NCBI GenBank assembly: GCA_902538705.1 | Contig: CACBGD010000011.1 | Span: 1-32,174, forward strand | Origin: an uncultured SAR86 cluster bacterium | Lineage (GTDB): Bacteria; Pseudomonadota; Gammaproteobacteria; Magnimaribacterales; D2472 | Length of the DNA: 32,174 nt | Reading direction: 5' to 3' | Shown here: in pieces, positions 17,544 to 30,124 of the stretch | How the letters are laid out: each line of letters begins with the position of its first letter | Position numbering within the stretch: the first letter of the stretch is position 1 | Made by a program: the position numbers and the translations under genes | The notes under the pieces: model-generated | The model's input: only the letters and a program-made list of their open reading frames with translations | What the model was told of the DNA's origin: nothing | Databases searched by the model: none

Positions 17544-17833
17544 TGCAAAGAGAATTATCAATAATTTTAGAGAACAAACCAGGCGCCCTCGTGAGAGTGG
17601 TTGGACTGTTCCATCAAAGAGGGTATAACATCGAAAGTCTCCATGTTGATCCTGTCACAGATCTAACAAAATTTAGATACATTGAAGAGAGATTGGATTT
17701 AAAGCTTGAAGAAAACGAAGTTTCTCACCTTTTAATTAAAACTACTGTTAGTGACAATTTACTCAGACAGATTTTGAGACAAATCAATAAATTAATTGAC
17801 GTACTATTGGCCGAGGAAAATTTAGATACATGA
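17543..17833 (+). CDS. ilvH: acetolactate synthase small (regulatory) subunit, single-ACT short form
   Basis: Regulatory partner of the large subunit; binds valine through an ACT domain in the characterised enzymes. Only 96 residues against about 160 for IlvH. The first half is IlvH-like ([20 protein letters not shown], then [10 protein letters not shown]), but the second ACT-like domain is missing. By eye, about 17 extra residues (around [16 protein letters not shown]) sit between the second and third strands compared with E. coli IlvH. The reading continues cleanly into HLLIKTTV and INKLIDVL, so a frameshift is unlikely. It overlaps ilvB by 1 base and ilvC by 4. Whether it still mediates feedback inhibition cannot be told. 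Confidence 0.88.
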   Translation: MQRELSIILENKPGALVRVVGLFHQRGYNIESLHVDPVTDLTKFRYIEERLDLKLEENEVSHLLIKTTVSDNLLRQILRQINKLIDVLLAEENLDT

Positions 17834-18873
17834 AGATATATTATGATGAAGATGCAAATCTTGAAATAATCAAAAACCTTAAGGTTACAATTGTAGGTTA
17901 TGGTTCCCAAGGTCATGCACATGCAAACAACCTTAGAGACTCTGGAGTTGACGTTACAGTTGGTCTCAGAGAAGGATCAAGCTCTTGGAAAAAAGCTGAG
18001 TCATCAGGGTTAAAAGTATCTAAAGTTGAAGACTCTGTTAAAGATTCTGACTTAGTAATGATTCTTGCTCCAGATGAATTCCAGAGTGATTTATATACCA
18101 AGAAGATAGAGGAAAATTTGAAAAAAGGTGCTATTTTGGCATTTGCTCATGGATTTAATATACATTTTAAAAAAATAAATCCATCAAGTGATGTAAGCAT
18201 AATCATGATTGCGCCCAAAGGCCCTGGACATACTGTTAGAAGCACATATTTATCTGGTGGAGGAGTCCCTTCATTAATTGCAGTCTATAAAGATGCTATT
18301 ACTGGCAAAGATTACAATGCAAAAGATGTTTGTCTATCTTATGCCAAAGCTAATGGTGGAACTAGAGCAGGTGTATTAGAAACATCATTTAGAGAAGAAA
18401 CGGAAACAGATCTTTTTGGAGAACAGGCTGTTCTTTGTGGCGGAATGACTGCATTAATTAAAGCGGGGTATGAAACTTTAGTTGAAGCTGGTTATAGTCG
18501 TGAGATGGCATATTTCGAATGTTTGCATGAAACAAAGCTTATCGTAGATCTTCTTCATGAAGGTGGAATATCAAATATGCATTATTCAATATCTAATACA
18601 GCAGAATTTGGAGATTATGCAACTGGTCCGAGAATAATTACAGATGAAACCAAAAAAGAAATGAAAAGAGTTTTAGAAGATATTCAATCTGGAGCATTTG
18701 CAGATAGGTTTTTAGATGATTCTAGGCAGAGTAATGATGGATCTGGTGGACCTTTTTTAAAAGATAATAGAGAAAAAATCAAAGAACATTCAATAGAATC
18801 TGTAGGAAAAGAGCTAAGATCAAAAATGAAATTTTTGAGTGAAAAAAAGCTTGTTGATAAAGAAAAAAATTAA
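17830..18873 (+). CDS. ilvC: ketol-acid reductoisomerase (NADP+), class I
   Basis: Converts acetolactate to dihydroxy-isovalerate, and acetohydroxybutyrate likewise, by alkyl migration and NADPH reduction. 347 residues, the short class I form. The Rossmann motif [10 protein letters not shown] is at 23-32, followed by [10 protein letters not shown], whose Arg and Ser residues favour [17 protein letters not shown] holds the catalytic Lys, [12 protein letters not shown] the first metal-binding Asp and Glu, and [12 protein letters not shown] the second Glu pair. The start overlaps ilvH by ATGA, so ilvB-ilvH-ilvC is one translationally coupled operon. No strong terminator separates it from the rRNA operon. 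Confidence 0.97.
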   Translation: MKIYYDEDANLEIIKNLKVTIVGYGSQGHAHANNLRDSGVDVTVGLREGSSSWKKAESSGLKVSKVEDSVKDSDLVMILAPDEFQSDLYTKKIEENLKKGAILAFAHGFNIHFKKINPSSDVSIIMIAPKGPGHTVRSTYLSGGGVPSLIAVYKDAITGKDYNAKDVCLSYAKANGGTRAGVLETSFREETETDLFGEQAVLCGGMTALIKAGYETLVEAGYSREMAYFECLHETKLIVDLLHEGGISNMHYSISNTAEFGDYATGPRIITDETKKEMKRVLEDIQSGAFADRFLDDSRQSNDGSGGPFLKDNREKIKEHSIESVGKELRSKMKFLSEKKLVDKEKN

Positions 18874-18884
18874 GTAAAAAAAGT

Positions 18885-18950
18885 ATTTCCTTTTCGTTGG
18901 AATAACGTGTAGAATTCACCTTCCGGCCTTGAGCCGGCAGTTCTTTAAAC
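18885..18950 (+). promoter_or_regulatory. rRNA operon promoter region with hairpin and boxA antiterminator
   Basis: TAGAAT at 18910-18915 is the likely -10 box; the -35 region around 18886-18892 is poor, with A-rich sequence upstream that may act as an UP element. CCGGC-CTTGA-GCCGG (18923-18937) forms a small GC-rich hairpin near the start of the transcript and could also weakly end the ilv transcript. GTTCTTTAAA (18940-18949) matches the gammaproteobacterial boxA element, bound by NusB/NusE in antitermination. Confidence 0.55.
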
Positions 18951-18953
18951 ATA

Positions 18954-18971
18954 TTTGGTTACTCGTGTGGG
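18954..18971 (+). other. 5' strand of the 16S rRNA processing stem
   Basis: TTTGGTTACTCGTGTGGG is perfectly complementary over 18 bases to 20590-20607 beyond the 16S gene. The pairing would form the long stem that RNase III cuts to release pre-16S rRNA. Partial pairing continues further inward (TCAAA-type matches up to 18983). Confidence 0.8.
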
Positions 18972-19002
18972 TGTTCAAAATACGAGAAAATTATAAAAAC
19001 TT

Positions 19003-19025
19003 TGTCACAGTTTTTAAACGTGACA
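19003..19025 (+). repeat. TGTCAC/GTGACA inverted repeat in the 16S leader
   Basis: TGTCAC (19003-19008) pairs with GTGACA (19020-19025) around an 11-base loop, ending about 10 bases before the mature 16S 5' end. It is probably a leader hairpin involved in 16S maturation. Confidence 0.4.
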
Positions 19026-19034
19026 CATTGATCA

Positions 19035-20568
<1,534 letters not shown>

Positions 20569-20589
20569 AAAATAATTTTGTATTTGAGG

Positions 20590-20607
20590 CCCACACGAGT
20601 AACCAAA
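20590..20607 (+). other. 3' strand of the 16S rRNA processing stem
   Basis: CCCACACGAGTAACCAAA is the exact reverse complement of 18954-18971. Confidence 0.8.
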
Positions 20608-20650
20608 TTTAAAGAATGTGTTATGTATGATCTTTGGTATGTAATTTTCT

Positions 20651-20673
20651 TGTATAAAATTAATTTTTATACA
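20651..20673 (+). repeat. spacer hairpin in the 16S-23S region
   Basis: TGTATAAAA (20651-20659) pairs perfectly with TTTTATACA (20665-20673) around a 5-base loop. TGATCT (20628-20633) and AGATCA (20675-20680) could extend it as an outer stem. It occupies the place where a tRNA is often found. Confidence 0.5.
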
Positions 20674-20711
20674 TAGATCACTGCAAGTAATTAAAAGTAA
20701 TTAATATATTT

Positions 20712-20723
20712 TATTAAGTTACT
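20712..20723 (+). other. 5' strand of the 23S rRNA processing stem
   Basis: TATTAAGTTACT is complementary over 12 bases to 23669-23680 beyond the 23S gene, outside the terminal 23S helix. Confidence 0.65.
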
Positions 20724-20749
20724 CTCAAAAAAACCTATAACCTTTTTAA

Positions 20750-23645
<2,896 letters not shown>

Positions 23646-23668
23646 TAAGAAGGATTTACATGTTGTGA

Positions 23669-23680
23669 AGTAACTTAATA
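23669..23680 (+). other. 3' strand of the 23S rRNA processing stem
   Basis: AGTAACTTAATA is the exact reverse complement of 20712-20723 and lies in the 70-base 23S-5S spacer, which holds nothing else recognisable. Confidence 0.65.
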
Positions 23681-23715
23681 TTTAAACTTAAGTGATCATA
23701 AATTGCATACCAGTT

Positions 23716-23834
23716 TGCCTGATGACAATAGCAGTTTGGTACCACCTGATTCCATTTCGAACTCAGAAGTGAAACGAACTAGCGCCGATGGTAGTGCAGG
23801 GTCTCCCTGTGTGAGAGTAGGACATCGTCAGGCT
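23716..23834 (+). rRNA. rrf: 5S ribosomal RNA
   Basis: About 119 bases. The terminal helix pairs TGCCTGATGA at the 5' end with TCGTCAGGC at the 3' end. The conserved CGAACTCAGAAGTGAAACG loop and GCGCCGATGGTAGTG segment are present. It ends 10 bases before the operon terminator. Confidence 0.96.
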
Positions 23835-23844
23835 TTTAATTATG

Positions 23845-23875
23845 AAAAGCTCTCAAGAAATTGAGAGCTTTTTTT
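23845..23875 (+). terminator. intrinsic terminator of the rRNA operon
   Basis: AAAAGCTCTCAA-GAAA-TTGAGAGCTTTT is a perfect 12-bp stem with a GAAA tetraloop followed by a run of T to 23875. It is the strongest terminator in the window. Confidence 0.92.
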
Positions 23876-23918
23876 GTTTTAGGCTAGATTTATTATTAAA
23901 AGTACTGATAATTTAACT

Positions 23919-24395
23919 ATGAACATTAAAGAAGATTTTAGATTAGCTTTGAGAGAGCTTGTTTACCCTGTCTGCATTGTATCTGCACATAATGATGAAA
24001 CTAAAGAAAATCATGCAATAACTGTTTCATCAGTAACATCATTATCATTTGATCCACCTTCCATCCTTGTTTGTATAAATAAGGATTCAAGTATTCACTC
24101 ATCTTTAAAAAAAGATTCAAATTTTAATATAAGCTTTTTGTCGTCTTCACAATCGGAAATATCAAATCTCTGCGGAACAGATGAACTTTCTAATAAAAGA
24201 TTTGATAATGATTTTTGGAATTTTAAGAATAAAGTTGGTTTCATAAAGAATTCACAGTCCGTAATCTCTTGTATCGTTGAAGAAATCACCTGTTATGGGT
24301 CTCATAGTGTTTTTATTGGGATTGTTGTTGATGTTTTTAAAAATGATGATACAAAACCTCTTCTTTACGGAAAGGGCAAGTATTTGGATATATAG
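23919..24395 (+). CDS. flavin reductase-like, FMN-binding split-barrel protein
   Basis: A 158-residue protein of the flavin reductase domain family (HpaC/RutF-type), which usually reduces FMN or FAD with NAD(P)H for a partner monooxygenase. Family marks are FRLALRELVYPVCIVSA at the start, HAITVSSVTSLSFDPPSILV (flavin-binding strands), FNISFLSSSQSEIS and the late GSHSVFIGIVVDV followed by PLLYGKGKY. No partner oxygenase gene is nearby. coaE begins 2 bases after its stop, and the gene starts 44 bases after the rRNA terminator, so it begins a new transcript with coaE and yacG. The true electron acceptor is unknown. Confidence 0.85.
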   Translation: MNIKEDFRLALRELVYPVCIVSAHNDETKENHAITVSSVTSLSFDPPSILVCINKDSSIHSSLKKDSNFNISFLSSSQSEISNLCGTDELSNKRFDNDFWNFKNKVGFIKNSQSVISCIVEEITCYGSHSVFIGIVVDVFKNDDTKPLLYGKGKYLDI

Positions 24396-24397
24396 AA

Positions 24398-24994
24398 ATG
24401 CTTGTTGGTTTAACTGGAGGAATAGGATCTGGCAAAAGCTTAGCTGGAGATTTTTTTAAAAGTAAAAAGATCGATGTTATTGATGCAGATGATCTTGCTT
24501 ATATTGCTCTCGCCAAAGAAGGAAAAGGATATAAGAATTTCTTAGATGTTTTTGGAAAAACTTTTCTAGATGAAAATTCTAAAATAGATAGAAAGGCTCT
24601 TCGAGAGCATATTTTCAAAAATCCAGAAATGAAAAACAAACTCGAATCAATAGTTCATCCAATTGTTCAAGATGGTATATTGGATTTTATTAATAAATCG
24701 CAAAGCAGATATAGAATCATTATTGTTCCTCTTATTGCTGAAACAAAAAGTTCTTCATTCTATGATCGTGTATTAGCAATAGAATGTAAGAAAGAGATCC
24801 AAATAGAAAGAGCCTCAAAAAGAGATAGCTCAAATGAGAAGCAAATCTTAAAAATAATCAAATCTCAGGCCTCAACTGAGGATAGAAATAAAATAGCTAA
24901 TGATGTTATCAAAAACAATGGAACAAAAGAGGAATTTATAAAGCTTCTAGAAGATGTTCACACAAAATACTTAATGCTTGCAGACAATGATTAG
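24398..24994 (+). CDS. coaE: dephospho-CoA kinase
   Basis: Phosphorylates dephospho-CoA at the ribose 3'-hydroxyl, the last step of coenzyme A synthesis. 198 residues. The P-loop [11 protein letters not shown] lies at residues 4-14, followed by VIDADDLAY (acceptor-binding Asp pair) and the [10 protein letters not shown] motif near 86; later comes IIVPLIAE. Its last 8 bases overlap yacG in another frame. In E. coli coaE, zapD and yacG are neighbours in this order; zapD is missing here. Confidence 0.96.
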   Translation: MLVGLTGGIGSGKSLAGDFFKSKKIDVIDADDLAYIALAKEGKGYKNFLDVFGKTFLDENSKIDRKALREHIFKNPEMKNKLESIVHPIVQDGILDFINKSQSRYRIIIVPLIAETKSSSFYDRVLAIECKKEIQIERASKRDSSNEKQILKIIKSQASTEDRNKIANDVIKNNGTKEEFIKLLEDVHTKYLMLADND

Positions 24995-25151
24995 CTGCCC
25001 AAATTGTCAAAAAAAAGTAAGAATTGACAGTTCTAACAAGTATAGGCCTTTTTGTTCAAAGAAATGTAAGCTTATTGACCTGGGCGAGTGGGCTAATGAA
25101 GAAAAAAAGATTTCTAGACCTATCAAATCAGAAGATTTCTATGAGGATTGA
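24987..25151 (+). CDS. yacG: YacG-type small zinc protein, DNA gyrase inhibitor family
   Basis: A 54-residue protein that binds one zinc; E. coli YacG inhibits DNA gyrase through GyrB. ATG at 24987, stop TGA at 25149-25151. The reading gives [11 protein letters not shown] at the start, then the second cysteine pair in [18 protein letters not shown], matching the family's CxxC...CxxxC zinc knuckle and the conserved LIDLGxWA signature. The cysteines are 4, 7, 23 and 27. It overlaps the coaE end by 8 bases and its own end overlaps the convergent TPS-like gene by 13 bases. The coaE-yacG pairing supports the call. Confidence 0.93.
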   Translation: MISCPNCQKKVRIDSSNKYRPFCSKKCKLIDLGEWANEEKKISRPIKSEDFYED

Positions 25152-25765
25152 TCAAACATAGAAATTCCTGCTATTCCTGATGCAAAACTATTACAGGCAA
25201 TCTTAAAATCATTATTTTCTAAACCGCCGATAGCATAGGTCTTTATGAATGATTTTTTAGCCATGTCTGAGAACTTTCTCCATCCTATTCCTCTTGTTAC
25301 AATCTTTTCATCTATCAACTTATCTTTTATAGGTCCCAAAATACAATAATTTAAACCTAAATTACTTGCAAAGGATATCTCTTCTTCGTTGTGACAAGAG
25401 CCACCAAATATTTTTTCATTTTGAATATGTTTATGGAGATCATCCTTTTTCAATTCCATTAAAAGCGAACTTGTAAAATGTGCACCATAACTTTTAGAAA
25501 CTAAATCATCCATCTGATGAAAAGAATCTAAATTATCAAAATGCAGAACACATGGCAGCTTGCCATCTAGTAATTCCATTATTTTCTTTGCTAATTTCCT
25601 ATACTCTTTACTATTCAAGAATTTATTTCGGATTATAAGAAACTCAATTTCGTTAATATTTCTCCTGAATAATTCCAGACCATTTATATATAAACTTAGG
25701 TTTTCTGGAGATAGGGATGGTGTTATAGCAATAAAGCTAAATTCTTCTTCTAGAGTATTCTCCAT
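25139..25765 (-). CDS. stand-alone thiamine-phosphate-synthase-like (TenI/ThiE-fold) protein
   Basis: A 208-residue TIM-barrel protein resembling the C-terminal domain of MutT-TPS fusion proteins of gammaproteobacteria. Visible motifs are GGSCHN at 121-126, NYCILGPI near 139-146, GIGWRKF near 159, YAIGGL at 177-182 and GIAGI at 197-201, in the order of the fusion's TPS half. It lies directly after secA, where gammaproteobacteria have mutT, but no Nudix box (GX5EX7REUXEEXGU) is present: the first 16 bases overlap the secA end, so there is no room for one. It is probably the remnant or separated second half of such a fusion. Whether it makes thiamine phosphate is doubtful. Confidence 0.78.
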   Translation of the reverse strand: MENTLEEEFSFIAITPSLSPENLSLYINGLELFRRNINEIEFLIIRNKFLNSKEYRKLAKKIMELLDGKLPCVLHFDNLDSFHQMDDLVSKSYGAHFTSSLLMELKKDDLHKHIQNEKIFGGSCHNEEEISFASNLGLNYCILGPIKDKLIDEKIVTRGIGWRKFSDMAKKSFIKTYAIGGLENNDFKIACNSFASGIAGISMFDQSS

Positions 25766-28455
25766 CCGCCAGTATCAATTAAAGGTTTAGCTTTTTTATA
25801 CTTAATTTCTCTAGTTTCTTCACCATTAGTGATTTTAACAAGCTCATTTCTTCCAATCTTTTCAGATGTTATAACTTGTTCAGCTTTGTTATGTTTCTTA
25901 TGCTTTTGAAGACTTTGAGGTTGACCTTCACTCTTTTTTAGCTCAAGGTTCTTTTCAGCATTCTTTAGATTCTCCTTTTCAATTTTTTCTATCTCTTCTT
26001 TTGTAGCAATTTGGATATTGAATAAGATTCTTATAGTTTCTGAATTTATTTCATCCAGCATATTCTCAAACATATTAAAAGCTTCTCTTTTGTATTCGTT
26101 TTTAGGATTCTTTTGAGCATATGCTCTTAATCCAACACTTTGTCTAAGGTGATCCATTTCTGCTAAATGTTCCTTCCAGTGAACATCAAGAACTTGGAGC
26201 ATGATTTGTTTTTCTAAAAGCTTCCTTTGCTCACCAATATGTTCAAATTTTGATTTATATATTTTTTGGGCTTCAGAAATAATCAAATTCTTAATTTCTT
26301 CAACACCTAAAGACTTATCATTTTCTATAATCGACTTAAACTCTTTATTAAACTGGAATGTCTCTTTTAGAAATTGATCAAGTTCTAAAGTTTTCCATTG
26401 TGATTCAACTGATTCAAATGGAATGAATGAATATATTGAATTCTCAAAGCATTCCTCAATTAGCCCATGAATTGTTTCTTCAATATTATCTTCTTCAAGT
26501 AAATCATTTCTTAGAGAATAAATTGCAGTCCTTTGATCATTCGCAACATCATCATATTCAAGCAAGTTTTTTCTAATATCAAAATTACGGTTTTCTATTC
26601 GCTTCTGAGCATTCTCAATACCACGTGAAAGCATCTTATGTTCTATGTGATCATCCCCCATTCCTATTCTTTCAAATAACGATCTTCTACTATCTGTTAT
26701 AAAAAGTCTTAATAGATCATCCTCTAAAGATAAGAAGAATTGAGAGCTACCTGGATCTCCTTGTCTTCCAGACCGTCCACGAAGCTGATTGTCTATTCTC
26801 CTAGATTCATGTCTTTCAGTGCCCAATATACATAGACCACCAGCATCTAGGACCTTCTGATGATTATGCTCCCATTCTTTGTTGTCCTCTTTTTTACCAC
26901 CGAGGACAATATCCGTTCCGCGACCCGCCATATTTGTAGCTATGGTAACAACACCTGGCTTGCCAGCATTTGCGATAACTTCTGCTTCTCTTTCGTGCTG
27001 TTTAGCATTTAAAACTTGATGGGGAATATTCTTTTTCTTTAGAAGATTTGAAACTTCCTCAGAGGATTCAACTGAAACTGTTCCAACGAGAACTGGAACA
27101 TGACTCTCCCTAAGGCTATGAATCTTCTTTATAAGAGCTTTATACTTTGCAGTTTTAGAGAGAAACACAAGATCATCTTGGTCATCTCTGATCATTTTTT
27201 TATTTGTTGGTATTACAACTACATTTAGACCATAGATTTGATTGAACTCTAATGCCTCAGTATCAGCAGTACCGGTCATTCCGGATAAGGTATCAAAAAG
27301 CCTAAAGAAATTTTGGAAAGTAGTAGATGCAAGAGTTTGCGACTCTCTCTGAATGGTTACATTTTCCTTACATTCAAGAGCCTGATGTACACCTTCAGAA
27401 ATTCTTCTGCCCGGCATACTTCTTCCAGTATGCTCATCAATTAGGACCACTTCACCATTTCTTACAAGATATTGAACATCCTTGTTATATAAAAAATTTG
27501 CTCTTAATGTGGCTTGAACAAATCTCATTATCTTTATGTTTGAAACAGAGTAAAGATTTCCAGAACTTGATAATATATCCATATCCTCTAAGAGAGACTC
27601 AACTAACATATAACCTTCGTCTGTAAGATCAATATTTCTATTTTTTTCGTCAATTATGTAATGACCAATTTCACTCTCCTCCAAGGGCTCCTCTTCAGTT
27701 TCCTCTCTTAGCTGCCTCTTTAACTTGGGAATAATTGATTTAATATGTGAATAAATCTCTGAGCTTTCATTACTTGGACCAGAAATAATAAGAGGTGTTC
27801 TTGCTTCATCAATCAAAATTGAGTCAACTTCATCAACTATTGCAAAATCAAGTGAGCACTGAACTCTATCTTCGGCTCTAAGAGCCATATTATCTCTTAA
27901 ATAATCAAATCCAAGCTCATTATTTGTAGCATATATGACATCACAGTCATAGGCGGACGCCTTTTCACTTAGCTCCTGCCCAGAATAAATAACACCCACT
28001 GAAAGACCTAGAAATTCATAAATAGGACGCATCCATTCCGCATCTCTCTTGGCAAGATAGTCGTTTACAGTAACCAAGATTACCTTATTACCCATTGCAG
28101 AATTAAGGAAGGTTGGGAGAGTAGCTACTAGTGTTTTTCCTTCACCGGTTTTCATTTCAGCAATATTTCCTTCTGCAAGAGCAATTCCACCAAGCATCTG
28201 AGCATCAAAATGTCTTAGACCAATAGTTCTTTTACCAGCTTCTCTAACTGCAGCGAAAGCTTCAGGAAGTATTGAGTATAAATCATTATTTTGGGAAAAA
28301 TTTTCAGACAAATCTGTTTTTAATTCTCTGAAGAAGCTATCTTCTTTAGAGGCATAATCTTCATCCAAGCTGTTGATAGCATCAACAAACTTTTGCATTC
28401 TTCTTAGATTTCTATCGTTACTCGTTCCAAAGATTTTGCCGATAAAGCCAAACAT
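25750..28455 (-). CDS. secA: preprotein translocase ATPase SecA
   Basis: Motor ATPase of the Sec pathway, 901 residues. Visible: Walker A MKTGEGKT at 101-108, the DEAD-type DEVDSILIDEARTPLI motif near 208, the NBD2 motif VTIATNMAGRGTDIVLGG, the arginine-finger region QLRGRSGRQGDPG and the helical scaffold VLDVHWKEHLAEMDHLRQ. The C-terminal SEC-C zinc motif (CxCxSGxxxxxCH) of most gammaproteobacterial SecA is absent: the last 35 residues begin GRNELVKI, like the start of the usual GRNDPCPCG, then read [17 protein letters not shown] without cysteine. It lies 9 bases after lpxC with no secM. Confidence 0.98.
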   Translation of the reverse strand: MFGFIGKIFGTSNDRNLRRMQKFVDAINSLDEDYASKEDSFFRELKTDLSENFSQNNDLYSILPEAFAAVREAGKRTIGLRHFDAQMLGGIALAEGNIAEMKTGEGKTLVATLPTFLNSAMGNKVILVTVNDYLAKRDAEWMRPIYEFLGLSVGVIYSGQELSEKASAYDCDVIYATNNELGFDYLRDNMALRAEDRVQCSLDFAIVDEVDSILIDEARTPLIISGPSNESSEIYSHIKSIIPKLKRQLREETEEEPLEESEIGHYIIDEKNRNIDLTDEGYMLVESLLEDMDILSSSGNLYSVSNIKIMRFVQATLRANFLYNKDVQYLVRNGEVVLIDEHTGRSMPGRRISEGVHQALECKENVTIQRESQTLASTTFQNFFRLFDTLSGMTGTADTEALEFNQIYGLNVVVIPTNKKMIRDDQDDLVFLSKTAKYKALIKKIHSLRESHVPVLVGTVSVESSEEVSNLLKKKNIPHQVLNAKQHEREAEVIANAGKPGVVTIATNMAGRGTDIVLGGKKEDNKEWEHNHQKVLDAGGLCILGTERHESRRIDNQLRGRSGRQGDPGSSQFFLSLEDDLLRLFITDSRRSLFERIGMGDDHIEHKMLSRGIENAQKRIENRNFDIRKNLLEYDDVANDQRTAIYSLRNDLLEEDNIEETIHGLIEECFENSIYSFIPFESVESQWKTLELDQFLKETFQFNKEFKSIIENDKSLGVEEIKNLIISEAQKIYKSKFEHIGEQRKLLEKQIMLQVLDVHWKEHLAEMDHLRQSVGLRAYAQKNPKNEYKREAFNMFENMLDEINSETIRILFNIQIATKEEIEKIEKENLKNAEKNLELKKSEGQPQSLQKHKKHNKAEQVITSEKIGRNELVKITNGEETREIKYKKAKPLIDTGGWRIL

Positions 28456-28464
28456 TTTTATATT

Positions 28465-29379
28465 TTAGAGACCTTCGAAAGGTGGTCTAACATATGAAAT
28501 AGGAGCATCATCAATATTATCAAACTCAACTATTTCAAAAGCATCTTCAGTTTCGCTGATCTTTCTTAAAAGACTATTATTCAATGCGTGACCTGACTTA
28601 TATCCAACAAATTGACCAATAAGATTGTGGCCTAGAAGATAAAGATCGCCAATTGCATCAAGAATCTTATGTTTAACAAACTCATCATCAAAACGCAGAC
28701 CTTCTTCATTGATAATTTCATCGTCTCCAATATTAATTGCATTTGCAACACTAGCACCTAACGCCAAGTTCTGTTTTTGTAGCATCTCAACATCTTTATT
28801 AAAGCCAAAGGTTCTTGCTCTGCAAACTTCTCTCACAAAAGAGGTCGAGGAAAAATCAATGGTTGATTCAGCAGGGAATCTTCTCTGCACTGGATGATTG
28901 AATTCGATCGAAAACGAAACCTTAAAACCATCAAATGGTTTTATAAATGCATATGCGTCATCGCGTTCTACGCGGACTTCTTTTAAAACCTTTATAAATT
29001 TCTTTTTTTCATCTTGATCAGCAATACCTGCAGCTTGGAGCAGGAAAACAAAAGGGCCAGCACTTCCATCCATGATAGGCATCTCAGGTCCATCAACTTC
29101 AATAAGACAATTATCTATACCCAGTCCAGCAATTGCTGATAAGAGGTGCTCTATTGTTGATATTTTATGCTCACCAGATCCAAGGGTAGTTGATAATGTT
29201 GTAAAACCTACTTCTTTCGCAATTGCATGAATTTCAAGTTGAGGCTCTAGATCAGTCCTTACGAACCTAATACCAGTATCTGCATCAGCAGGATGAAGCT
29301 CAATATTAACTTGTTTTCCAGAATGAAGTCCTATTCCTGAAGCCTTTATGGAGTTTCTAAGTGTCCTTTGTTTTAGCAT
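28465..29379 (-). CDS. lpxC: UDP-3-O-acyl-N-acetylglucosamine deacetylase
   Basis: Zinc enzyme for the committed step of lipid A synthesis. 304 residues, the usual length. The zinc ligands are His78 in STIEHLLSA, and the His and Asp of [16 protein letters not shown]. Active-site motifs include [24 protein letters not shown], the CRARTFGF hairpin and GHALNN. Start codon ATG at 29379. It overlaps nothing and is followed by secA after 9 bases. Upstream neighbours are rlmB and rnr rather than ftsZ, so the dcw cluster is broken at this point. Confidence 0.97.
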   Translation of the reverse strand: MLKQRTLRNSIKASGIGLHSGKQVNIELHPADADTGIRFVRTDLEPQLEIHAIAKEVGFTTLSTTLGSGEHKISTIEHLLSAIAGLGIDNCLIEVDGPEMPIMDGSAGPFVFLLQAAGIADQDEKKKFIKVLKEVRVERDDAYAFIKPFDGFKVSFSIEFNHPVQRRFPAESTIDFSSTSFVREVCRARTFGFNKDVEMLQKQNLALGASVANAINIGDDEIINEEGLRFDDEFVKHKILDAIGDLYLLGHNLIGQFVGYKSGHALNNSLLRKISETEDAFEIVEFDNIDDAPISYVRPPFEGL

Positions 29380-29407
29380 TGATCAAGTCTAATCTAATAT
29401 ATATTTT

Positions 29408-30121
29408 CTAGCCATTAATTTTTTTTATCTCACTTAATGCTATTCCTGCTGCAACAGCAACATTTAAGCTATTTATTTTATCATTTATCACTAAATTTAT
29501 TTTATGGTCACAGTTTAAAAGCGTTTTTTCTCTTATGCCTTTTTCTTCAGATCCCAATACAAGCGCTGCTCCAGATAGACTAAGTTGATCAATTGTTTGA
29601 TCAGAATGCTCACTTAAACCAATTACTTCAATTCCAAAATCTTGAAGCGCCTTAACACAGTTTATTAGATTAGATACCATATAAATCTTTAGTAAATCTG
29701 AACCCCCGCTAGATGTCCTATGAACAACTTCTGTTAAGGGAGAACAATGATTTTTGTTAATAATTATTCCATCTACTCCATAAATTGCTGAAGATCTCAT
29801 AATTGCACCCATATTTCTTGGATCAATCACATTATCTAATACCACAAATGTTGGTACCTCATCAGAAAGATTTTCTAAATAACTTTTTAGATCTCTTAGA
29901 TCACCAATATCCATTGGAGATACAATCGCTTGCGGATTTTTTTTTATTTTCTTTGATTTTTCTACAGCAACGTCATTATCAGAGCATGCTTGAAGCAATT
30001 TAAGCATTCTGGCATCTTCTCTTGCCTCAGGAACAATAACTTTTTTAATAACTTCAGGCTTATTTTTCAGAAGAATTTCGATTGAATGAAAGCCTTCTCT
30101 TATTTTGTTATCAGTTTTCAT
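29408..30121 (-). CDS. rlmB: 23S rRNA (guanosine(2251)-2'-O)-methyltransferase, SpoU family
   Basis: Methylates the 2'-hydroxyl of G2251 in the 23S P loop. 237 residues: an N-terminal substrate-binding domain (KIREGFHSIEILL, about 5-80), then the SPOUT knot domain with motif 1 VIDPRNMGAIMRS near 122, motif 2 ALVLGSEEKGI near 192 and motif 3 NSLNVAVAAGIAL near 221. RlmB is chosen over TrmH because the gene directly follows rnr, an arrangement also found in E. coli. Confidence 0.93.
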   Translation of the reverse strand: MKTDNKIREGFHSIEILLKNKPEVIKKVIVPEAREDARMLKLLQACSDNDVAVEKSKKIKKNPQAIVSPMDIGDLRDLKSYLENLSDEVPTFVVLDNVIDPRNMGAIMRSSAIYGVDGIIINKNHCSPLTEVVHRTSSGGSDLLKIYMVSNLINCVKALQDFGIEVIGLSEHSDQTIDQLSLSGAALVLGSEEKGIREKTLLNCDHKINLVINDKINSLNVAVAAGIALSEIKKING

Positions 30122-30124
30122 TTT

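Larger units (their letters stand above)
20569..20749 (+). other. 16S-23S internal transcribed spacer without tRNA genes
   Basis: About 180 bases, very AT-rich. It contains the 3' strand of the 16S processing stem (20590-20607) and the 5' strand of the 23S stem (20712-20723). No cloverleaf, T-loop consensus (GGTTCRANTCC) or CCA-type acceptor end is present on either strand, so the tRNA-Ile/Ala or tRNA-Glu usually found in gammaproteobacterial spacers is absent. Confidence 0.85.

Noticed and set aside
20569-20749. Possible tRNA gene in the 16S-23S spacer
   Set aside because: No T-loop consensus, anticodon arm or acceptor pairing could be found on either strand; the only strong fold is an AT-rich hairpin.
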